A stretch of DNA of 9,961 nt from CAZFAP01 sp964516325 (GTDB lineage Bacteria; Auribacterota; JABMQX01), in NCBI GenBank assembly GCA_964516325.1, contig CAZFAP010000182.1, positions 1 through 9,961 on the forward strand. Reading direction: 5' to 3'. The first letter of the stretch is position 1, and each line of letters begins with the position of its first letter. Below are positions 6,618-9,961 of the stretch, piece after piece. The notes below the pieces were generated by a model that had not been told where the DNA came from, did not search any database, and saw only the letters and a program-made list of their open reading frames with translations. The position numbers and the translations under genes are program-made.

Positions 6618-8069
6618 ATGAACATAGACCTGTTGTCAAAGATACTCGAAGAAGGGTTTGAAGATAGCTTTCTGACCGGGGTCTATGAGCTGCGGGAACT
6701 CCCCGCCGTCAAATCCAAACTGGCGTCCCTCGTCAGAGGCTTCAAGACGCAGTTTCCCGACGCCAGAAACGTCTCCATTGTCAGGGCGCCGGGAAGAGTC
6801 AATTTGGTCGGCGAGCACACGGATTACTCCGGATTGCCCGTCCTGCCGATGGCGATTCCGCGGGAAATCATCTGCTGCTGCAGCAGGCGGCGGGATAAGA
6901 AGGTCAGCGTCCGAAACGCCGACGAGAAATATCCGCCTTTCGAGTTCGCAGCTTCCCGTCGGCTTTCGCTTTTCGAGAGCGGTCATTGGGGGAACTATGT
7001 GAAGGCGGCGTTTCTGGGGCTTGCCGACTATTTCGGACCAACCGCGCGCTTGCCGGGCATGGACATGCTCTTTCACGGGGATATTCCCACGGCAGCGGGA
7101 TTAAGCTCCTCGTCGGCGTTGGTCATCGCTTCCGCTCTGGCTGTGCTCAGCCACACCCGCAAAAAGGTGGATAAAACGGAACTGGCGGAAGCCATGGCTG
7201 CCGCGGAGCACTATGTCGGCACGCGAGGAGGCGGAATGGACCAGGCGGCGTCTCTTCTGTCCGAGCCGGGAAAGGCTTTGAAAATAGATTTCTTCCCCTT
7301 GCGCGTCCAGCCGGTGGATTTGGCGAGGGGATTCTCGGTCCTCGTGTGCAACTCGCTCATCGCCGCCGAAAAAACCGGCTGCGCTCGTGAAGCCTACAAT
7401 CGCCGCGCCTTAGAGTGCAAGCTCGCGGCAGCGCTCCTCTCCCATGCCGTCGGCATGGACGGCGCCCAGCGCCTCGGCGACCTCTATAGAGAAATGGGAA
7501 GCGCTCCGTTGCTCAGGGTCATCCGGTCGGAACTGACCGACAGGGCTTACAGTTTTGAAGAGGTCGCCCGGTCTCTTGGCGTCAGCGCCGGAGAACTGGC
7601 GAGCCGATTTGCGGATGATGCGCTGCCCCCCGAGCAAGATTTCCCGAACGAGATGCTCCAGCTCAAATCGAGGGCGGTTCATGTCGTGAGCGAGGCAGCC
7701 CGCGTCGAAGACGGCGCCATCATGCTGAAGAAAGGCGATGGCAATTCATTCGGGGCGGTCATGAACGCCTCTCATGCGAGCTGCCGAAACAACTTCCAGG
7801 TCAGTTGTCCCGAACTCGACCTTCTCACCGATGCGGCATGTGAAGCCGGCGCCGTCGGAGCGCGCCTGACGGGAGCCGGCTTCGGCGGCTGCACGGTGAG
7901 CCTTGTCCGCCAGCAGGACGTGGAGCTGGTCAGGTCCCGCATCATGGAGAACTATTACGAGACCTTCCTGAAACAGACCCATCCTGAAAAGTACGCCCTG
8001 TACAAAGACGGGGCGGAGGTCATTTTCGAGTTCCGACCCGCCGCCGGCGCCCACTGCCTCGTCCCCTGA
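6618..8069 (+). CDS. Galactokinase-family GHMP sugar kinase
   Basis: Cytoplasmic kinase expected to phosphorylate galactose, or a related sugar such as N-acetylgalactosamine, at C1 using ATP, feeding the Leloir route. ATG 6618 is preferred because GAGGAG (6606-6611) lies six bases upstream; a GTG at 6588 would start inside repeat DNA. Visible motifs: APGRVNLVGEHTDYSG (residues 57-72, galactokinase signature), AAGLSSSSAL (159-168, ATP phosphate loop), GGGMDQ (204-209, Asp208 as likely catalytic base), and GARLTGAGFGGC (414-425, third GHMP motif). The signature is followed by LPVLPMAI where most galactokinases have NGG and VLP, which may affect sugar choice. At 483 residues it is about 100 longer than the E. 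coli type; the extra lies in an N-terminal helix region (residues 1-45) and a central insert near residues 260-345. No galT or galE is adjacent, so the true substrate stays open. Confidence 0.85.
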   Translation: MNIDLLSKILEEGFEDSFLTGVYELRELPAVKSKLASLVRGFKTQFPDARNVSIVRAPGRVNLVGEHTDYSGLPVLPMAIPREIICCCSRRRDKKVSVRNADEKYPPFEFAASRRLSLFESGHWGNYVKAAFLGLADYFGPTARLPGMDMLFHGDIPTAAGLSSSSALVIASALAVLSHTRKKVDKTELAEAMAAAEHYVGTRGGGMDQAASLLSEPGKALKIDFFPLRVQPVDLARGFSVLVCNSLIAAEKTGCAREAYNRRALECKLAAALLSHAVGMDGAQRLGDLYREMGSAPLLRVIRSELTDRAYSFEEVARSLGVSAGELASRFADDALPPEQDFPNEMLQLKSRAVHVVSEAARVEDGAIMLKKGDGNSFGAVMNASHASCRNNFQVSCPELDLLTDAACEAGAVGARLTGAGFGGCTVSLVRQQDVELVRSRIMENYYETFLKQTHPEKYALYKDGAEVIFEFRPAAGAHCLVP

Positions 8070-8213
8070 CATCGAGCGGCGAACAAAGCGGAGTAAACCC
8101 GGTCCTGGTTGTTTCCCGTCACCTTTTTGGGCCCAGCCGTCGCTGATCGTCGGGCGCCCGCCATGCGACGTAGCCCCCGGGCGAGGTATCTATCCTCCGG
8201 TTCCCCCTAATTC

Positions 8214-9758
8214 TCACCGGAACCTCGGGCTCCGAGGGGATAACACCGGCACTGCCCCGAGCACGCCCACACGGTAGAACCGCTTGCCGAGGCCGTCGGG
8301 TATATCATCGAGCCACTGCCAGACGGGCCCCACCTCGACCGACTCCCAGGTCAAAAGGTCGGAAGAATACTGGACGAGGAAACTGAGGGTTGGCGGTCCC
8401 TCCTGATATTCGTACGCCCCCATATCCACCGCGCTCCCGGATATGCGCGGATTTCCGCCGAGGTCTTCGCCCGCCGCCCACGAGATCAGAGCGGCCGTGT
8501 CCGCATACGACGCGGCAACGTTCAGAGCCGCCGCGGTACTCCCGGCATTTATGCACGGCGAGGGCGGCTTCAGCCGGAAATCCCCGAAGAACTGAGGGTC
8601 GAGGTGGACATTTCCCTCCCCGGAAATGTCCTCGTCAATGCAGCAGTACGCCATCTCGTACGTTGAACGGTCCCCGTAGATGGAGTTCTCGTTTCCCCAG
8701 ATTATGTTGTTAACTAAACGCGGCCTTGACATGTGCCATGCCACAATGGCGCCGCCCTCCCGGGCGGAGTTATAAACGATGACGTTGTTCGCGATGAGGG
8801 ACGAGACTCCCGCGTCAAATATGGCGCCGCCCCGAACAGTCGCCTCGTTGCCGACCAGGACGTTGTTTGTCATCCGAACCCGAGAGCCGACCCAGTCCGC
8901 GCATGCGCCGTACTTGGCTGTGTTCAGAGACCACCAGTTGCCATCCAGAACTGCCTCTTCCACGAACCTGCACTGGAGAGCGGCGCTCAGCTGTGCCACG
9001 TTTAACGCTATCTCGGACCGGCGGATCGTAAGGTCACCTCCTTCGCACGCCATCCCTCCGCCGGAATGCGCAGTGTTGAGCCGGATGGAGGTGCCGAGAA
9101 CGGTGACGCTTGAATCAAGGAAGTGAAGCCCTCCCCCGCAGTTATCACTGTCTCCCGTGTGCAGCGGGGCCGAGTTGTATTCCACGGACGAGTTCTCCAT
9201 AACGAAAACCGTGAGTGCGCCGAACACTCCCCCTCCGCTCTCCCGTGCGCTGTTGCCCGTGATGAGGCAGTTGACTATCCGCACGCGCGCGCCCGGTTCG
9301 CAGCGGACCCCTCCTCCTTGAAAAGCCTTTCCGCCAGTGATTGTGACACCCCTTAGGGTGCAACCGGGTTCCGGAGTCGCTGGTACCGCGACCACCGAAT
9401 CCAGTTCTCCACCGTCCAGAATCGTCGCCGACACGGTCTCGCCATCGTCGGGGTTAACGGAGGTAACGATTAGGGGCTCGCCTCTCAGACGAACGTTCTC
9501 GCGATACCTGCCGCGCGCCAGGACCACGGTGTCACCGGGAGCCGCCGCGTCAACGCCCTCCTGAACCGTCTTGAACGCCGCAGCCCAAGACGTTCCATCG
9601 CCCGACTGGGGGAGCGCCGAATCCACGTAGAACACAGCCGCCTGGCAAGCGGGTTGAACGCACGTCAGCGCCACAACGAACTCCCATACCCATAACTTCC
9701 TAATTTCCCGACCCCCCTTTCTACCTTTGTTTGGAGCTGAAAGCAAAAAAAGGCCCAT
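8214..9758 (-). CDS. Secreted right-handed parallel beta-helix protein
   Basis: Likely extracellular or surface protein that binds or modifies a polysaccharide; no catalytic residues can be named. After a signal-like segment (RKLWVWEFVVAL...ACQA) comes FYVDSALPQSGDGTSWAAAF and GDTVVLARGRYRENV, the usual opening of secreted beta-helix proteins. Five or more coils follow, with recurring GGGV, GGGL, GGGM and GGAI turns and Asn-rich strands (NCLITGNSA, NNVLVGNEA, NNVIVYNSA, NNIIWGNE), a pattern resembling the GGAI/FxxN repeats of polymorphic outer-membrane proteins. Then come PSPCINAG and VDMGAYEY (helix end) and a small C-terminal module, VQYSSDLLTWESV...RFYRV, common in secreted PVC-type proteins. 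The boundary given is the outermost ATG (514 residues), but that codon lies within a terminator-like stem and lacks a ribosome binding site. Initiation at ATT 9704, after AGGGGGGT, would give a textbook signal peptide (fMet-RKLWVW) and 496 residues. The start is unresolved. Confidence 0.78.
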   Translation of the reverse strand: MGLFLLSAPNKGRKGGREIRKLWVWEFVVALTCVQPACQAAVFYVDSALPQSGDGTSWAAAFKTVQEGVDAAAPGDTVVLARGRYRENVRLRGEPLIVTSVNPDDGETVSATILDGGELDSVVAVPATPEPGCTLRGVTITGGKAFQGGGVRCEPGARVRIVNCLITGNSARESGGGVFGALTVFVMENSSVEYNSAPLHTGDSDNCGGGLHFLDSSVTVLGTSIRLNTAHSGGGMACEGGDLTIRRSEIALNVAQLSAALQCRFVEEAVLDGNWWSLNTAKYGACADWVGSRVRMTNNVLVGNEATVRGGAIFDAGVSSLIANNVIVYNSAREGGAIVAWHMSRPRLVNNIIWGNENSIYGDRSTYEMAYCCIDEDISGEGNVHLDPQFFGDFRLKPPSPCINAGSTAAALNVAASYADTAALISWAAGEDLGGNPRISGSAVDMGAYEYQEGPPTLSFLVQYSSDLLTWESVEVGPVWQWLDDIPDGLGKRFYRVGVLGAVPVLSPRSPRFR

Positions 9759-9768
9759 GATATGGGCC
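9745..9768 (-). terminator. Intrinsic-terminator-like hairpin in the beta-helix leader
   Basis: On the minus strand GGCCCAT (9768-9762), loop ATC, ATGGGCC (9758-9752) is followed at once by seven T residues (9751-9745). This is the standard layout of a Rho-independent terminator, with a short but GC-rich seven-pair stem. It sits about 100 bases after a promoter and just before the beta-helix coding region, so it may attenuate that gene or end a small RNA. Confidence 0.6.
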
Positions 9769-9871
9769 GGTGTCTCAATAACCCTCGCTGCTTTTCGTTC
9801 GTTCTGGGTTCTTCCTCAACGCAGTCATTGTCCTACCCAGTCCTCAGGACCCCAAACTCCCATCTTCCCTC
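9745..9871 (-). ncRNA. Candidate structured leader or small RNA, about 127 nt
   Basis: Bounded by the promoter at 9878-9906 and the terminator-like stem. Internal pairings visible on the minus strand: GTCC-TGA-GGAC (9850-9840), and CTGGGT (9840-9835) with ACCCAG (9809-9804). AACCC (9810-9806), overlapping ACCCAG, can instead pair with GGGTT (9784-9780), so the two helices exclude each other as in a switching leader. A five-base ATGGG upstream in the leader could also compete for the terminator arm. I do not recognise any known riboswitch or small-RNA class. It holds no convincing leader peptide. Confidence 0.35.
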
Positions 9872-9877
9872 CAAGTG

Positions 9878-9906
9878 AATAAACCACTCCTGGCGCCATT
9901 TGTCAA
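9878..9906 (-). promoter_or_regulatory. Sigma-70-type promoter for the beta-helix leader
   Basis: On the minus strand a perfect TTGACA (9906-9901) is followed by a 17-base spacer and TTTATT (9883-9878), which keeps four of six consensus -10 bases. Transcription would begin near 9871. The spacer carries the palindrome TGGCGCCA, a possible operator. Confidence 0.5.
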
Positions 9907-9928
9907 GGGTGTGGCTGTATTTAAGTGG
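9905..9928 (-). promoter_or_regulatory. Upstream motif shared with the heparinase-like gene
   Basis: Second copy of the 24-base motif at 34-57 (20 of 24 identical), including AGCCACACCC. Its last two bases are the first two of the -35 box. That position suits an activator site or an extended promoter upstream element. Confidence 0.35.
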
Positions 9929-9961
9929 TGGGAGGCTCGGGGGGATTCGGCAATGGATTTG

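Noticed and set aside
8070..8213. Inverted repeats in the convergent gap (CGCCCG 8155-8160 with CGGGCG 8178-8183; GGTTCC 8199-8204 with GGAACC 8219-8224)
   Set aside because: Six-base GC-rich arms with long loops and no T-run are expected by chance here; I see no clear terminator, gene or repeat module in this gap.

Overview
The window is GC-rich bacterial chromosome holding six genes: four intact, one whose start is uncertain, and one split by a frameshift. Nothing here is phage, plasmid, CRISPR, tRNA or rRNA. The gene style suggests an environmental bacterium of the PVC/Lentisphaerae/Hydrogenedentes/Sumerlaeota sort. The pointers are a secreted right-handed beta-helix protein with a DGTSWAAAF N-terminus and an SSDLLTW...FYRV C-terminal module, a secreted heparinase II/III-like protein, and a PPi-type phosphofructokinase. 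This phylum guess is weak and rests on family style only.

Layout: (1) 144-2183 +, secreted heparinase II/III-like polysaccharide lyase. (2) 2352-3569 +, 6-phosphofructokinase with PPi-type active-site residues. (3) 3811-5028 -, family-4-type glycosyltransferase. (4) 5293-6148 +, rhomboid intramembrane protease broken by one frameshift near 5815-5822. (5) 6618-8069 +, galactokinase-family GHMP kinase. (6) 8214 to about 9704/9758 -, secreted parallel beta-helix protein behind its own promoter and a leader containing an intrinsic-terminator-like hairpin. The genes do not form an operon: strands alternate and gaps are 100-470 bases. The shared theme is carbohydrate: outside-the-cell glycan binding or cleavage (1, 6), sugar entry and glycolysis (5, 2), and glycan building (3).

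The most unusual content is non-coding. Most gaps between genes are filled by a mosaic of three short repeat modules: A (GACAGGATGACAGGATT-like), B (ACCGCAGAGGACGCAGAGA-like) and C (arms starting AACCGCGGAT). Each has a 9-10 base internal period. They are joined by conserved junctions and occur in both orientations. The C module is an asymmetric hairpin with two distinguishable arms, and it lies in opposite orientations at 3655-3743 and 6384-6452, which is what a dispersed element would look like.

The second unusual region is the right end: a TTGACA promoter, a leader of about 127 nt with mutually exclusive pairings, a GC stem plus T7, and then a reading frame whose only ATG lies inside that stem. 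A 24-base motif at this promoter recurs (20/24) upstream of the heparinase-like gene at the other end of the window, in the same orientation relative to its gene.
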